Of a stretch of 64,000 nucleotides of DNA, positions 1 to 8,346 are shown in pieces. The notes below the pieces were generated by a model, which did not search any database, had not been told where the DNA came from, and saw only the letters and a program-made list of their open reading frames with translations. Made by a program: the position numbers and the translations under genes. Source of the DNA: Delftia sp. PS-11. Its GTDB lineage: Bacteria > Pseudomonadota > Gammaproteobacteria > Burkholderiales > Burkholderiaceae_C. Position 1 is the first letter of the stretch, and each line of letters starts with the position of its first letter. The stretch is taken from assembly GCF_029870285.1 (NCBI RefSeq), contig NZ_JACSYA010000004.1:1-64000 (forward strand), written 5' to 3'.

Positions 1-27
1 CCACTCCACGCAGCCAAGGAGTGCATC

Positions 28-1064
28 ATGGCTCGACCTCATGCAGTTGCCATCCAGTTGACCGATGCCGACCGGGCGGTCTTGCTCGACTGGATTCGTC
101 GACGTAAAACCGCTCAGGCGTTGGCGCTACGGGCACGCATCGTGTTGGCATGCGCTGAGCCAGCCGCCACCAATACGGCCATAGCCGCTGAACTGGGGCT
201 GAGCCTGATGACTGTCTCCAAGTGGCGCAGGCGCTTTGCTCAGCACGGCCTTGCTGGCCTTGATGATGCTCCCCGCTCGGGCGCTCCTCGCACGATATTG
301 GATGCACAGGTCGAGGCCGTGATCACGACAACGCTGGAGCGTGTACCCGACAACGCCACCCATTGGTCGACACGCTCCCTGGCCGCCCACCTGGGCATGA
401 GCCAGACCACCATCTCTCGCATCTGGCGCGCATTTGCACTGGCACCACATCGCACCGAGGGCTTCAAGCTGTCTACCGATCCGATGTTCGTTGACAAGGT
501 ACGCGACATCGTCGGCCTTTATCTGAACCCTCCAGATCGCGCACTGGTACTGTGCGTGGATGAGAAGCCATCCATTCAGGCCAAGAGCGACACGGCACCT
601 GCCATCCCCATGCGCCCTGGGCAAACGCAGCGTCACACCCACGACTACATTCGCCATGGCACAACTGATCTTTTTGCAGCGCTGGACATCAAGGCGGGGA
701 CGGTCATTGCAGAAGTTCACCAGCGTCACCGCAGCGTTGAGTTTCGTCACTACTGGACAACGCCAGCACCCACAAGAGCCCGATCATCAAGCGCTGGCTG
801 CTCAGGCATCCACGAGTGCATTTGCACTTTACGCCGACCTCGTCGTCATGGATCAATCTGGTCGAATGCTGGTTCTCCATACTCACAGCACGTCGGCTCA
901 AGCGAGGCCGGTTTCGTTCAACCCGTGCGTTGGAAAATGCGATCAGGTCCTATGTGGCCAAGAATAATGCTGCGCCCAAGCCCTTTATCTGGACAAAGTC
1001 GGCTGACCAGATTCTGAAATCGGTCGCCGAATTCTGTATACGAACTTCTGGTTCACACCACTAG
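28..1064 (+). pseudogene. IS630-family transposase, frameshifted and internally deleted
   Basis: The first part (28 to about 750) encodes helix-turn-helix domains and the first catalytic Asp region (VLCVDEKPSIQ). The reading then continues only in another frame from about 755 to 1064, giving DNASTHKSP, a His-rich HFTPTS stretch and the last catalytic region (SWINLVECWF). Compared with intact family members, the residues normally found between HYW and DN are missing, so an out-of-frame deletion near 752 broke the gene. A good ribosome site (AAGGAG) precedes the ATG. Family assignment is from recognised motifs. No terminal inverted repeats were identified, and the left end may lie outside the window. 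Confidence 0.85.
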
Positions 1065-1189
1065 TGAAAAATTCTCTTTTGTGATAAGCACTTACGCACG
1101 TTTTTGTAAAAGTGGAAATCGTAGAATTCTTCAATAAAATCAACTACTTGCACGGAATTTCAAAACACGCTCTAATCTGCTGATTCATA

Positions 1190-1386
1190 AGGAGTTTGAT
1201 GCTTGTGTGTAACGAGATGGCTGTAACCACTTGAACGCCTCTTCAATGCGCCAGCACTGGTGGTACAACTGTCCAAACATCGATGCCGGCAAATCCTGCG
1301 CTGGCAGATTGGTGGCCATTACCCGCACCTACTCGGTGCTGGAGATGTAGCGTACCAGCCGCACTACGGGCGCAGCCCCAATCACC
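1190..1386 (-). pseudogene. IS4-type transposase remnant
   Basis: The minus strand encodes RLVRYISSTE, a stop codon at about 1329-1331, then VRVMATNLPAQ and YHQCWRIEEAFKWLQ. This corresponds to the C-terminal Y-(2)-R-(3)-E-(6)-K signature region of IS4-type transposases. Here the Arg position is Cys and the Lys position is Gln, and both ends of the gene are lost, so it is a dead fragment. Its upstream edge runs into the short inverted-repeat element at 1376-1490. Confidence 0.65.
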
Positions 1387-1490
1387 GAACTTAAGCCCCG
1401 CTACCGCTTTGTCAAGAGAGGATTTTCAAGAAAACCCATTGAAATCAATGGGTTGTGGGTGAAATTTTGGCTTAAGTTCGGTGAATTGGG
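1376..1490. repeat. 115 bp element bounded by 22 bp inverted repeats
   Basis: The arms at 1376-1397 and 1469-1490 match at 20 of 22 positions as inverted repeats (core CACCGAACTTAAGCC). Between them lies a second, nearly perfect palindrome (AACCCATTGA facing TCAATGGGTT, about 1434-1455). This could be a small non-autonomous IS derivative or the juxtaposed ends of a collapsed IS copy. From 1491 to about 1700 the DNA is AT-rich with no recognisable gene. Confidence 0.6.
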
Positions 1491-1710
1491 AAAGGACTTG
1501 GATGAGAACTAGCTCAACTATGAATTGAAACAATGTGTAGTTAGCCGTGATCTAGATGTTTGTGCTGGTAGCATCGTTCAACCGTTCCGCATAGTTGGGC
1601 ACTGCACAATGCTTTCTGTGATAAAACGCCTGCATTTAGTGTTCGATTATCTCGCTTCATTTAGGTCTTGCACGACAAAAACGTCAATAAATGATTTTTA
1701 AGGAAGTGTG

Positions 1711-2304
1711 ATGTCAGCCGCAATTGATAATAGAAAAGAACCAGAATTTACTGTGATTGCCCGTATTGCTGCGATAGTTGTTGGTCGGATTGTGAGTCCA
1801 TTCAGTCCAAGCCTTCACTTGACCTTGCTAATAAAAGACTTGTATGACGGAATTACGGCCATTGATGGGCAGCCGGATGGTAATTTTAGAATTGGTGGCT
1901 TTGAAAGGATAAAATCTAATTTCTACAAAAATACTATCCCAAATCATTTGCTGACCTATAATAATAAAATGACTGTTGCGGAAAGATTGAAATACTCCAA
2001 TCCCAAAGACATTGAAATTTCTATAATTCCACCAAAATCCATAACACCAAGAGAATTTAAAGATAAACTCATCAAAAATGCCAAAAATTTTTCTGGCGTG
2101 ATCATTCCATATTCCATTCCTAAAAATATAGGTGGCGACAGAATGATTCCTGGCCAATATAATAGTTCATCCTACTTGATTGGATTGTTAAACAGTGTTG
2201 CGGGAGATGGTATTGGGTACGATATTGTGATTCGTACAGCTCTTAAGGGATACCAAGTGCCAGGCCTGGATATGCCTATACCCTCAAGACACTTCACCGG
2301 ATAA
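1711..2304 (+). CDS. Hypothetical protein, possible papain-like or NlpC-like effector
   Basis: A protein of 197 residues in strikingly AT-rich DNA, preceded by AAGGAAG about 5 bases before the ATG (a GTG three bases upstream is an alternative). I do not recognise the family with certainty. The layout, an early LHLTLLI strand, an IDGQPDG turn, then YNSSSYLIGLLNSVAG and a final PGLDMPIPSRHF, recalls C-terminal domains of secreted polymorphic toxins whose conserved block reads N-[SC]-N-S-F-x-x-x-L-L. If so, the usual Cys or Asn position is Ser here. No signal peptide is visible. It is followed 5 bases later by a small membrane protein that could be its immunity partner. Function is inference. 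Confidence 0.6.
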   Translation: MSAAIDNRKEPEFTVIARIAAIVVGRIVSPFSPSLHLTLLIKDLYDGITAIDGQPDGNFRIGGFERIKSNFYKNTIPNHLLTYNNKMTVAERLKYSNPKDIEISIIPPKSITPREFKDKLIKNAKNFSGVIIPYSIPKNIGGDRMIPGQYNSSSYLIGLLNSVAGDGIGYDIVIRTALKGYQVPGLDMPIPSRHFTG

Positions 2305-2309
2305 ATAGA

Positions 2310-2597
2310 ATGCCAAAAATCTTAAGTTTTTGGCTTAATACAAGCTTTTTGTTTGTATTTTCAATAGTAATTAGTCTTGCAATTGTTGTTGGCGAGCAAA
2401 ATCGGGAATCCGGTTATTTATGGGTTAAATTTACTGTATTGATTCTGCTGGCGCTCACGTATTCGGGATGGATTTTTATTAAATTTTTCAAATCAACGCT
2501 GAGAAATTTTCTTCGCTATTTTTTGCTAATGTTTTTTATGGGTTTAATAGCGGTCTGTATATTTTCTGTGACTGTAGTAAAGTTGATTGGTCTTTGA
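2310..2597 (+). CDS. Small three-helix membrane protein
   Basis: 95 residues with hydrophobic stretches at about 8-27, 38-57 and 70-92, so probably three membrane helices. It begins 5 bases after the preceding gene in the same AT-rich cassette and is likely co-transcribed. No family recognised. Small multi-helix proteins next to toxin-like genes are often immunity proteins, but nothing in the sequence proves that. Its end overlaps the beginning of the DUF4276 fragment by a few bases. Confidence 0.55.
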   Translation: MPKILSFWLNTSFLFVFSIVISLAIVVGEQNRESGYLWVKFTVLILLALTYSGWIFIKFFKSTLRNFLRYFLLMFFMGLIAVCIFSVTVVKLIGL

Positions 2598-2956
2598 GAA
2601 GGGGGGCAAAAGCGAAGCGCAACACCCTCAAGATGACCTTGCTGGACCGGTTGCCGGGCATTTTGCGGGCGCATGGCAAGACGCACGGCATTGATGCAGT
2701 CGTGGTCATTCTCGACAGTGACACGCGTGACTGCAGGCAGTTCCTGAGCGAACTGAATGCGATGCTCCAAAAGTGTGATGCCATTTATCCGGGCGGCCAT
2801 GCTGCCATCCAGAAAGCGGGCTGGCCGATGCCAGGGCAGATCAAACACGGGTGGGCCGCAAAAATCAGTCCGTTGCTGGACGTGGAGCACAATGCCTCAC
2901 TGAGCTTCGGCAAGTTCCGCGACGGCTTGCGCCGGTTGACGCATGCAGGAGCATGA
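2594..2956 (+). pseudogene. DUF4276 (TOPRIM-like) protein fragment
   Basis: The open frame carries LPGILRAHGK, VVVILDSDTRDCRQF and a C-terminal WAAKISPLLD with ASLSFGKFRDGLRRL, which match the middle and end of DUF4276 proteins. The N-terminal EGQTE-like part is absent, and the region between the Cys-containing helix and the C-terminus looks shortened. DUF4276 proteins usually pair with an AAA ATPase in accessory, often defence-related, loci. No partner is present. High GC resumes abruptly here, so the AT-rich cassette seems to have replaced the 5-prime half. Confidence 0.55.
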
Positions 2957-3016
2957 TAAATCCGTTCGCGTGGTGAGCATCGTCACCGATCCGCTTTTGT
3001 TTCTGGCGCTACACCA

Positions 3017-3586
3017 ATGAACCGTCAACCTGTACAGCCATCGGCCCTCCCCGGCTGGCGCTCGCCCGCAACCGGCTTCGAGCAGCCCTTCGAGATGCTC
3101 GAAGCCTGCCATGAGCGTGTGCTGCGCATGCTGGCGCTGCTGGGGCGGCTGCGCCAGCACCTGAAGGAGCAGGGCTGCGACGACAGCGCGCGGCAGGCCG
3201 CGCGCGATGTGCTGCGCTACTTCGATCAGGCTGCGCCGCTGCACCACGAGGACGAGGAGCGCCATGTATTTCCGCCACTGCTGGCGCATGGCGATGCGCA
3301 GACCGTGGCCCTGGTGCGGCGACTGCATGATGAGCATGGCCTGATGAGCGCCGACTGGGCGCAGGCGCGCCAGCCGCTGCAGGCCCTGGCCGATGGGCAG
3401 GCCCAGGGGTTTGGCGCGGACGACGAGGCGCTGTTCGAGCGCTTCGCAGCCTGCTATGCCAGCCATGTCGAGAAGGAAGAGCAACTGGCCTACCCGCAGG
3501 CGCGCGGCCTGCTGCCAGAGGACGCGCAGGCGGCCATGGGCCAGGAAATGGCCGCACGCCGGGGCGCCGGCCGGCCGCAGCGGTAG
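3017..3586 (+). CDS. Hemerythrin HHE domain protein
   Basis: 189 residues forming a four-helix hemerythrin-like bundle. Candidate iron ligands are His32 (ACHER), the HHEDEERH stretch at 76-83, HDEH at about 104-107 and HVEKEE near the C-terminus. Such proteins bind a di-iron centre and take part in oxygen or nitric oxide binding or in iron handling. The C-terminal tail is Arg/Gly-rich. It stands alone on the plus strand before the AbrB transporter, with a gap of about 75 bases. Confidence 0.85.
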   Translation: MNRQPVQPSALPGWRSPATGFEQPFEMLEACHERVLRMLALLGRLRQHLKEQGCDDSARQAARDVLRYFDQAAPLHHEDEERHVFPPLLAHGDAQTVALVRRLHDEHGLMSADWAQARQPLQALADGQAQGFGADDEALFERFAACYASHVEKEEQLAYPQARGLLPEDAQAAMGQEMAARRGAGRPQR

Positions 3587-3662
3587 CGCACCCGGCTGCG
3601 CCCGGGCGCTGGCGGGGCGATACTCGCAGGCTTTCGGTCCTGCCTTGCGTCCCACGTCCTCC

Positions 3663-4739
3663 ATGTCCGCGCGCCGCCCTATTGCCCTGCTTCGCATATC
3701 GCTGACCCTGCTCGGAGCTTTTGCCGCCGCCGAGCTGTGCCTGTGGCTGCACACGCCGCTGCCCTGGATGCTGGGGCCGCTGATCGCCACTTCGCTGGCT
3801 TCCATCCTGGGCGCGCCCACGGCCAGCGCAGGCCGCCTTCGCAACGTGGGGCAGTGGGTCATCGGCGCATCGCTGGGCCTGTACTTCACGCCTGCCGTGG
3901 TGCAGCTGATCGCCGGGCTGTGGTGGGCGATTGCCGTGGCCATCGTGTGGGCGCTGCTGCTGGGCTGGGGCTTTGGCGCCTGGCTGTACCGCATCCATGC
4001 CCCGCGCATGCCCCAGATTCCGGAGCGCGAAATGCGCGCAACCACCTATTTCTCGGGCGCCATCGGCGCAGCGTCAGAGATGACGCTGCTGGCCGAGCGC
4101 GAACATGCGCGCACCGACCTGGTGGCCGCCAGCCACAGCCTGCGTCTGGTCATCGTCACCGTGAGCATTCCGTTTGCGCTGCAGTGGAGCGGCCTGCATG
4201 GCTTCACGGGCCTGACGCCGCCCAGCATCCGCATCGTGGACGGACCCGGCCTGGCGCTGCTGGCCCTGCTCACCGGCCTGGGCGCCTGGGCCATGCTGCG
4301 CCTCAAGCGTGCCAACCCCTGGTTTCTGGGGGCGCTGCTGGTGTCCATGCTGCTGACCATGTGCGGCCAGGAGCTGTCGGCCGTACCCCAGCCCCTGGTC
4401 AACGCGGCACAGCTGGTGATCGGTATCAGCCTGGGCGTGCGCTTTCGGCGCGAATTTCTGCGCACGGCGCCCCGCTGGCTGGGCTCGGTGGCCGTGGGCA
4501 CGGTGGGACTGATGGCCATCTGCGCAGGCTTTGCCTGGCTGCTGCACCTGGCCGTGGACCTGCCCTGGGTCACGCTGCTGCTGGGCACCTCGCCGGGTGG
4601 CATCACCGAGATGGCCATCACGGCCAAGGTGCTGCAGCTGGGCGTCCCCGTGGTCACCGCCTTCCAGGTCTGCCGGCTGATCGCCGTGCTGCTGCTGGTG
4701 GCGCCGATGTACCGGTGGGTGCAGCGGCGCAGCACCTGA
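3663..4739 (+). CDS. AbrB-family membrane protein (putative transporter)
   Basis: 358 residues with about ten hydrophobic segments arranged as two repeated halves, each with a conserved small-residue motif (PWMLGPLIATSLASILG early, NPWFLGALLVSMLL in the second half). The late LGTSPGGITEMAITA block is the signature of the AbrB duplication family (PF05145), known for suppressors of E. coli aidB and for putative ammonia or organic-acid export. The ATG at 3663 was chosen because the upstream frame overlaps the hemerythrin gene and is not protein-like. Confidence 0.85.
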   Translation: MSARRPIALLRISLTLLGAFAAAELCLWLHTPLPWMLGPLIATSLASILGAPTASAGRLRNVGQWVIGASLGLYFTPAVVQLIAGLWWAIAVAIVWALLLGWGFGAWLYRIHAPRMPQIPEREMRATTYFSGAIGAASEMTLLAEREHARTDLVAASHSLRLVIVTVSIPFALQWSGLHGFTGLTPPSIRIVDGPGLALLALLTGLGAWAMLRLKRANPWFLGALLVSMLLTMCGQELSAVPQPLVNAAQLVIGISLGVRFRREFLRTAPRWLGSVAVGTVGLMAICAGFAWLLHLAVDLPWVTLLLGTSPGGITEMAITAKVLQLGVPVVTAFQVCRLIAVLLLVAPMYRWVQRRST

Positions 4740-4799
4740 TTCACCACAGCGCGCTGTCGCTGGTCGAGACCGCCACGGCACCCCCCGGCCAGTGCCTGT

Positions 4800-4835
4800 T
4801 AAAAAGCCCGCTACACGCAAGCGCGCAGCGGGCTG
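4800..4835 (-). terminator. Intrinsic terminator of the DUF3567 gene
   Basis: AGCCCGCT and AGCGGGCT form an 8 bp stem around a loop of about 14 bases. Read on the minus strand it is followed by a short U run (AAAAA on the plus strand). It lies between the convergent AbrB and DUF3567 genes. Confidence 0.6.
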
Positions 4836-4878
4836 CAGGCGGGCCCCGCCAGGGGCTCGCACGGTGGCCTGGGTGCCG

Positions 4879-5163
4879 TCAGTGGACCACGACGGGCTGC
4901 TGGGCCAGGCCCGCGTAGCGTTCGAGGGCGCTCTCGACCTCTTCCTCGGTCGGGGCGTCCTGCTGCCAGGCGATGATCTGCTTTTGGAACATCTCTGCCC
5001 AGGAGCCGTCCAGGTAGACCTCCTTGCCCGAGCGCTTGTCCACGATCTCGAAGCCGTGGCGTGGCAGCTGCGGCGGCGCGTCGGCGGCAGGCGGCTCCTT
5101 GGGGTCCATGTCCGGACGCAGATGGAGCACCACAAAGGATTCGGAGTCATAAAGCATTTGCAT
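4879..5163 (-). CDS. DUF3567 family protein
   Basis: 94 residues starting MQMLYDSESFVVLHL, followed by a Pro-rich linker and FEIVDKRSGKEVYLDGSWAEMFQ. This is the standard length and sequence of DUF3567 proteins found throughout the Burkholderiales. A clean AAGGGAAC ribosome site precedes the ATG at 5163, while the longer frame upstream is not supported. Function is unknown. The protein is acidic and cytoplasmic. Confidence 0.85.
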   Translation of the reverse strand: MQMLYDSESFVVLHLRPDMDPKEPPAADAPPQLPRHGFEIVDKRSGKEVYLDGSWAEMFQKQIIAWQQDAPTEEEVESALERYAGLAQQPVVVH

Positions 5164-5370
5164 GGTGTTCCCTTTCTCGCCCTTGCAGGACGTTGCACTG
5201 CCGATATGGCTGCGAAGCGCCATATTTCAATCCCTGCAGGGGGACTTGAAGCGCTCAGGCACAGTATTCCACGGATTGGCATGCGCTGCGCGGGACGCGC
5301 CAGGCAGATCTGTGGTATGCCTGCCGGAGCCGCCAGCGTCTGGCACGGGTCACCGGACGGCAGGCAGCGG

Positions 5371-6396
5371 TCAGGGCGAGGATTTGTCCCGCAGCTGCAG
5401 GTCGGCGAAGTCGCCGCTGCCCTGCTGCAAAAGGATGCGCACGGGCAGGTACTGCAGCGCGGGAGCCAGCCACAGCGAGGCCCGCTGGTCGTCGCCCTCG
5501 CGTGGCAGCTTGTCCAGGCGCAGCGCGGCCATGTCCCCTGCGGGCAGCTCCAGCGTCTCTGTCTGGCGCACGCGCAAAGTCCAGAGGTCGGCGCGCCGGG
5601 CGCTGACGGTGGTGAAGACCAGCTCCGTGCCCTCGGCGTAGTTCTGCGGCGCGGCCGCCAGCAGGGCTGCCAGCTGCAGGAAGACGCTTAGCCGGTCCTG
5701 GGCGCCCGGTGCGATGGGCGCATCGGGCGAGCCGTCGCTGAAATGCGCCAGCCCGCTGCCAAAGTCCAGTTGCGCGCTCTGTGTCTTGCGCGCCTTGTCG
5801 GTGAAGCGCTCTGGCTCCAGGCCCTGGCTGGTGATGCGGCCTTCGCTGCTTTGCGCGCGTGTGCCCAGCAGGAACAGGCTGACCTCCTGGCGCGCCTGGT
5901 ATCGGCCGTCGGCATGCTGCCATGTCAGCTCGGCCTGGGCCGAGTAGTTGAAGCCTTTGGCCTGGCCCGTGACGGCAAAAGACAGGCGCGCAGGATCTGG
6001 CAGTTGCACGGGCAGGCTGGCGGCAGCCGGCTCCTGGGCAGGTGGCAGTTCCTGTTCCTGCGCCAGGGACTGCGGCGCAGGCAGCTCCTGCGTTTCTGGC
6101 GGCTGCGGCTGCGCCGGCGCGTCTGCCGGTGTGCTTTCGACGGCCACGGTGGGCAGGGGCTCTGGCGCAGGCGGGGGGGCTGCAGGCCGCTGGGGGCGGG
6201 CTGGGCGGATGGGGCGGGGCGCAAGCGGCGCTGCCTGGGGGGGTAGGGGCGGTGGCAGCGGCACGGCCAGCATCGGTATGACCTCGGGCTCGGGCCGTGG
6301 CGCAGGGGACTGGCTGCAGCGTGGCAGGCCGAGCAGCACCAGGGCGTGTGCGGCCAGGACCACGCCTGCGATGACAGCCAGCCTGCGGCGCTTCAT
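5371..6396 (-). CDS. DUF3108 domain protein with proline-rich linker
   Basis: 341 residues: an N-terminal membrane anchor or signal segment (RRRLAVIAGVVLAAHALVLLGL), a Pro/Ala/Gln-rich region from about 30 to 140, then a DUF3108 beta-rich domain (FAVTGQAKGFNYSA to ILLQQGSGDFADLQLR). The layout recalls TonB-like periplasm-spanning proteins, but the C-terminal domain is DUF3108, which is of unknown function and envelope-located. The start MKRRR lies about 10 bases downstream of the IclR stop codon, so the two genes are probably co-transcribed. Confidence 0.8.
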   Translation of the reverse strand: MKRRRLAVIAGVVLAAHALVLLGLPRCSQSPAPRPEPEVIPMLAVPLPPPLPPQAAPLAPRPIRPARPQRPAAPPPAPEPLPTVAVESTPADAPAQPQPPETQELPAPQSLAQEQELPPAQEPAAASLPVQLPDPARLSFAVTGQAKGFNYSAQAELTWQHADGRYQARQEVSLFLLGTRAQSSEGRITSQGLEPERFTDKARKTQSAQLDFGSGLAHFSDGSPDAPIAPGAQDRLSVFLQLAALLAAAPQNYAEGTELVFTTVSARRADLWTLRVRQTETLELPAGDMAALRLDKLPREGDDQRASLWLAPALQYLPVRILLQQGSGDFADLQLRDKSSP

Positions 6397-6406
6397 GGCC
6401 ACGGCG

Positions 6407-7189
6407 TCAGGCACTGCCCCAGCCGAGGTCGCGCGACAGTTGTTCGCAGGCCTGGCGCAGTGGCGCATCGATGGCGCCGCCAAAGGCCGCATCGAAGGTG
6501 GCGACCGAGCCCAGCGTGGTCAGGCCCAGCACGATATGGCCCGATGAGTCGAACACGGGCGTGCAAAAGGCCACGATGCCGGGCAGCACGGTATCGACCA
6601 CGCGCGCCGTGCCGCGCGCGCGCACGTCGGTGAGCATGGCATCAATGGCTTCGGGCGTCAGCGGCAGGTCCTGGCGCTGGCTGCGGCGCGCGCGCTCGAC
6701 CTCGGGCTCCAGCAACGGCGCCGTGGCTTCACGGGGCAGCCAGGCCGCGAAGCAGCGGCCCGTGGCCGAGGCCAGCATGGGCATGACATCGCCCAGGCGC
6801 AGGTTGGCCGTCACCGACTGGGCGCTTTCCTCCCAGTGCACGATGGTCGGGCCATGGTTGCCCCAGACGGCAATGGCGGTCGTGTGCTGCAGCTGCTGCG
6901 TCAGCGCCGGCATGCGCTCGCGCGCCAGCCGCACGGGGTCCAGCCGCGCCAGCGAGGCCAGGCCCAGCTTGAGCGCGGCAGGCCCGAGGTCGTAGCGGGA
7001 GGTGCGCTCGTCCTGGGTCACCAGGCCGATGCGCTGGAAGCTCACCAGGTAGCGGTGGGCCTTGGCGGCGCTCATGCCTGCGTCGGAGGCCAGATCCTTG
7101 AGCATCTGCGCGCCGCGCGCGCGCGTCAGCGCCTCCAGCAATGCGAAGCCCACCTCGACCGACTGAATCCCTGCGCGTTCCTTGTCCAT
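6407..7189 (-). CDS. IclR-family transcriptional regulator
   Basis: 260 residues with an N-terminal winged helix-turn-helix (FALLEALTRARGAQMLKDLASDAGMSAAKAHRYLVSF) and a C-terminal effector domain (VWGNHGPTIVHWEES, ATGRCFAAWLP, and GIVAFCTPVFDSSGHIVLGLTTLGS). It is divergent from the FAH-family hydrolase gene, with a palindromic operator between them, which suggests that it controls this aromatic or keto-acid catabolic gene and itself. The ligand cannot be read from the sequence. Confidence 0.9.
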   Translation of the reverse strand: MDKERAGIQSVEVGFALLEALTRARGAQMLKDLASDAGMSAAKAHRYLVSFQRIGLVTQDERTSRYDLGPAALKLGLASLARLDPVRLARERMPALTQQLQHTTAIAVWGNHGPTIVHWEESAQSVTANLRLGDVMPMLASATGRCFAAWLPREATAPLLEPEVERARRSQRQDLPLTPEAIDAMLTDVRARGTARVVDTVLPGIVAFCTPVFDSSGHIVLGLTTLGSVATFDAAFGGAIDAPLRQACEQLSRDLGWGSA

Positions 7190-7212
7190 TGCAATAGAAT
7201 TGTGTTTTGTTT

Positions 7213-7230
7213 AGTTAAATCAATTTAACT
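7213..7230. promoter_or_regulatory. Palindromic operator, probably for the IclR regulator
   Basis: A perfect palindrome, AGTTAAAT-CA-ATTTAACT, lies in the AT-rich divergent region between the IclR gene (start 7189) and the FAH gene (start 7309). Its position and symmetry fit an IclR-dimer binding site overlapping the divergent promoters. Assignment to this regulator is by context. Confidence 0.6.
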
Positions 7231-7308
7231 TATCGTAATTTGTGGCGGGCGCCAACATCCACTGTGCTGCCCAGGCCGCAGGCGCGCAGCAAAGGTACGG
7301 AAGGCACC

Positions 7309-8346
7309 ATGAAACTTGCCACTTACAAGGACGGCTCCCGGGACGGGCAACTGGTCGTGGTCTCACGCGACCTGAGCCAGGCGCATTATGCGACCGGCAT
7401 CGCCAGCCGCCTGCAGCAGGTGCTCGATGACTGGAGCTACATGGCCCCCCAGCTGCAGGACCTGTACCGCCTGCTCAACAGCGGCAAGGCGCCGCACGCC
7501 TTTGCCTTTGATCCGCACCAGTGCATGGCGCCGCTGCCCCGAGCCTACCAGTGGGCCGATGGCTCTGCCTACATCAACCATGTGGAGCTGGTGCGCCAGG
7601 CGCGCGGCGCCGAGGTGCCTGCCAACTTCTATACCGACCCGCTGATGTACCAGGGCGGCAGCGACGACTTCCTGGGCCCCTGCGACGATGTGCTGGTGCC
7701 CAGCGAGGCCATGGGCATCGATTTCGAGGCCGAGATCGCCGTCATCACTGGCGATGTGCCCATGGGCGCCACGCCCGAGCGTGCGCTGGGCGGCGTGCGC
7801 CTGGTCATGCTGGCCAACGATGTGAGCCTGCGCAACCTCATCCCGAACGAGCTGGCCAAGGGCTTCGGCTTCTTCCAGTCCAAGCCTGCCACCGCCTTCA
7901 GCCCCGTGGCCGTGACGCTCGATGAACTGGGCGATGCCTGGAAGGGCGGGCGGCTGCATCTGACGCTGCAGTCCACCTGGAATGGCCGCAAGGTCGGCAT
8001 GTGCGATGCGGGCGAGGACATGGTGTTCCATTTCGGCCAGCTCATCGCCCATATCTGCAAGACGCGCAATGTGCGCGCCGGCTCCATCGTGGGCAGCGGC
8101 ACGGTGAGCAACAAGGGCGTGGAAAGCGGCCGTGGCAAGAGCCGGCGCATGGAATGGCCCAAGGGCTACAGCTGCATTGCCGAAAAGCGCTGCATGGAAA
8201 CCATCCAGGACGGCGCGCCCACGACCGGCTTCATGCGCTTTGGCGACAGCATCCGCATCGAGATGAAGGGCAAGGACGGGCAGAGCATTTTCGGCGCCAT
8301 CGACCAGACGATTGCCGAGGCGGGTGCTGGCGGGGAGCCTGCATGA
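7309..8346 (+). CDS. Fumarylacetoacetate hydrolase family protein
   Basis: 345 residues. The metal-binding block IDFEAEIAVITGDVP and the later GRKVGMCDAGEDMVFHFGQLIAHICKTRNVRAG and GSGTVSNKG motifs are typical of the FAH superfamily, which cleaves or isomerises acylpyruvates in aromatic catabolism. Length and N-terminus resemble fumarylacetoacetases of Comamonadaceae, but no maleylacetoacetate isomerase or homogentisate gene is nearby, so the substrate is open. The ATG at 7309 was preferred to an upstream in-frame start. Its stop overlaps the next start (ATGA). Confidence 0.85.
   Translation: MKLATYKDGSRDGQLVVVSRDLSQAHYATGIASRLQQVLDDWSYMAPQLQDLYRLLNSGKAPHAFAFDPHQCMAPLPRAYQWADGSAYINHVELVRQARGAEVPANFYTDPLMYQGGSDDFLGPCDDVLVPSEAMGIDFEAEIAVITGDVPMGATPERALGGVRLVMLANDVSLRNLIPNELAKGFGFFQSKPATAFSPVAVTLDELGDAWKGGRLHLTLQSTWNGRKVGMCDAGEDMVFHFGQLIAHICKTRNVRAGSIVGSGTVSNKGVESGRGKSRRMEWPKGYSCIAEKRCMETIQDGAPTTGFMRFGDSIRIEMKGKDGQSIFGAIDQTIAEAGAGGEPA

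Noticed and set aside
3393..3662. In-frame extension upstream of the AbrB-type transporter
   Set aside because: It overlaps the hemerythrin gene and is Arg/Trp-rich shadow sequence. The membrane protein starts at 3663.
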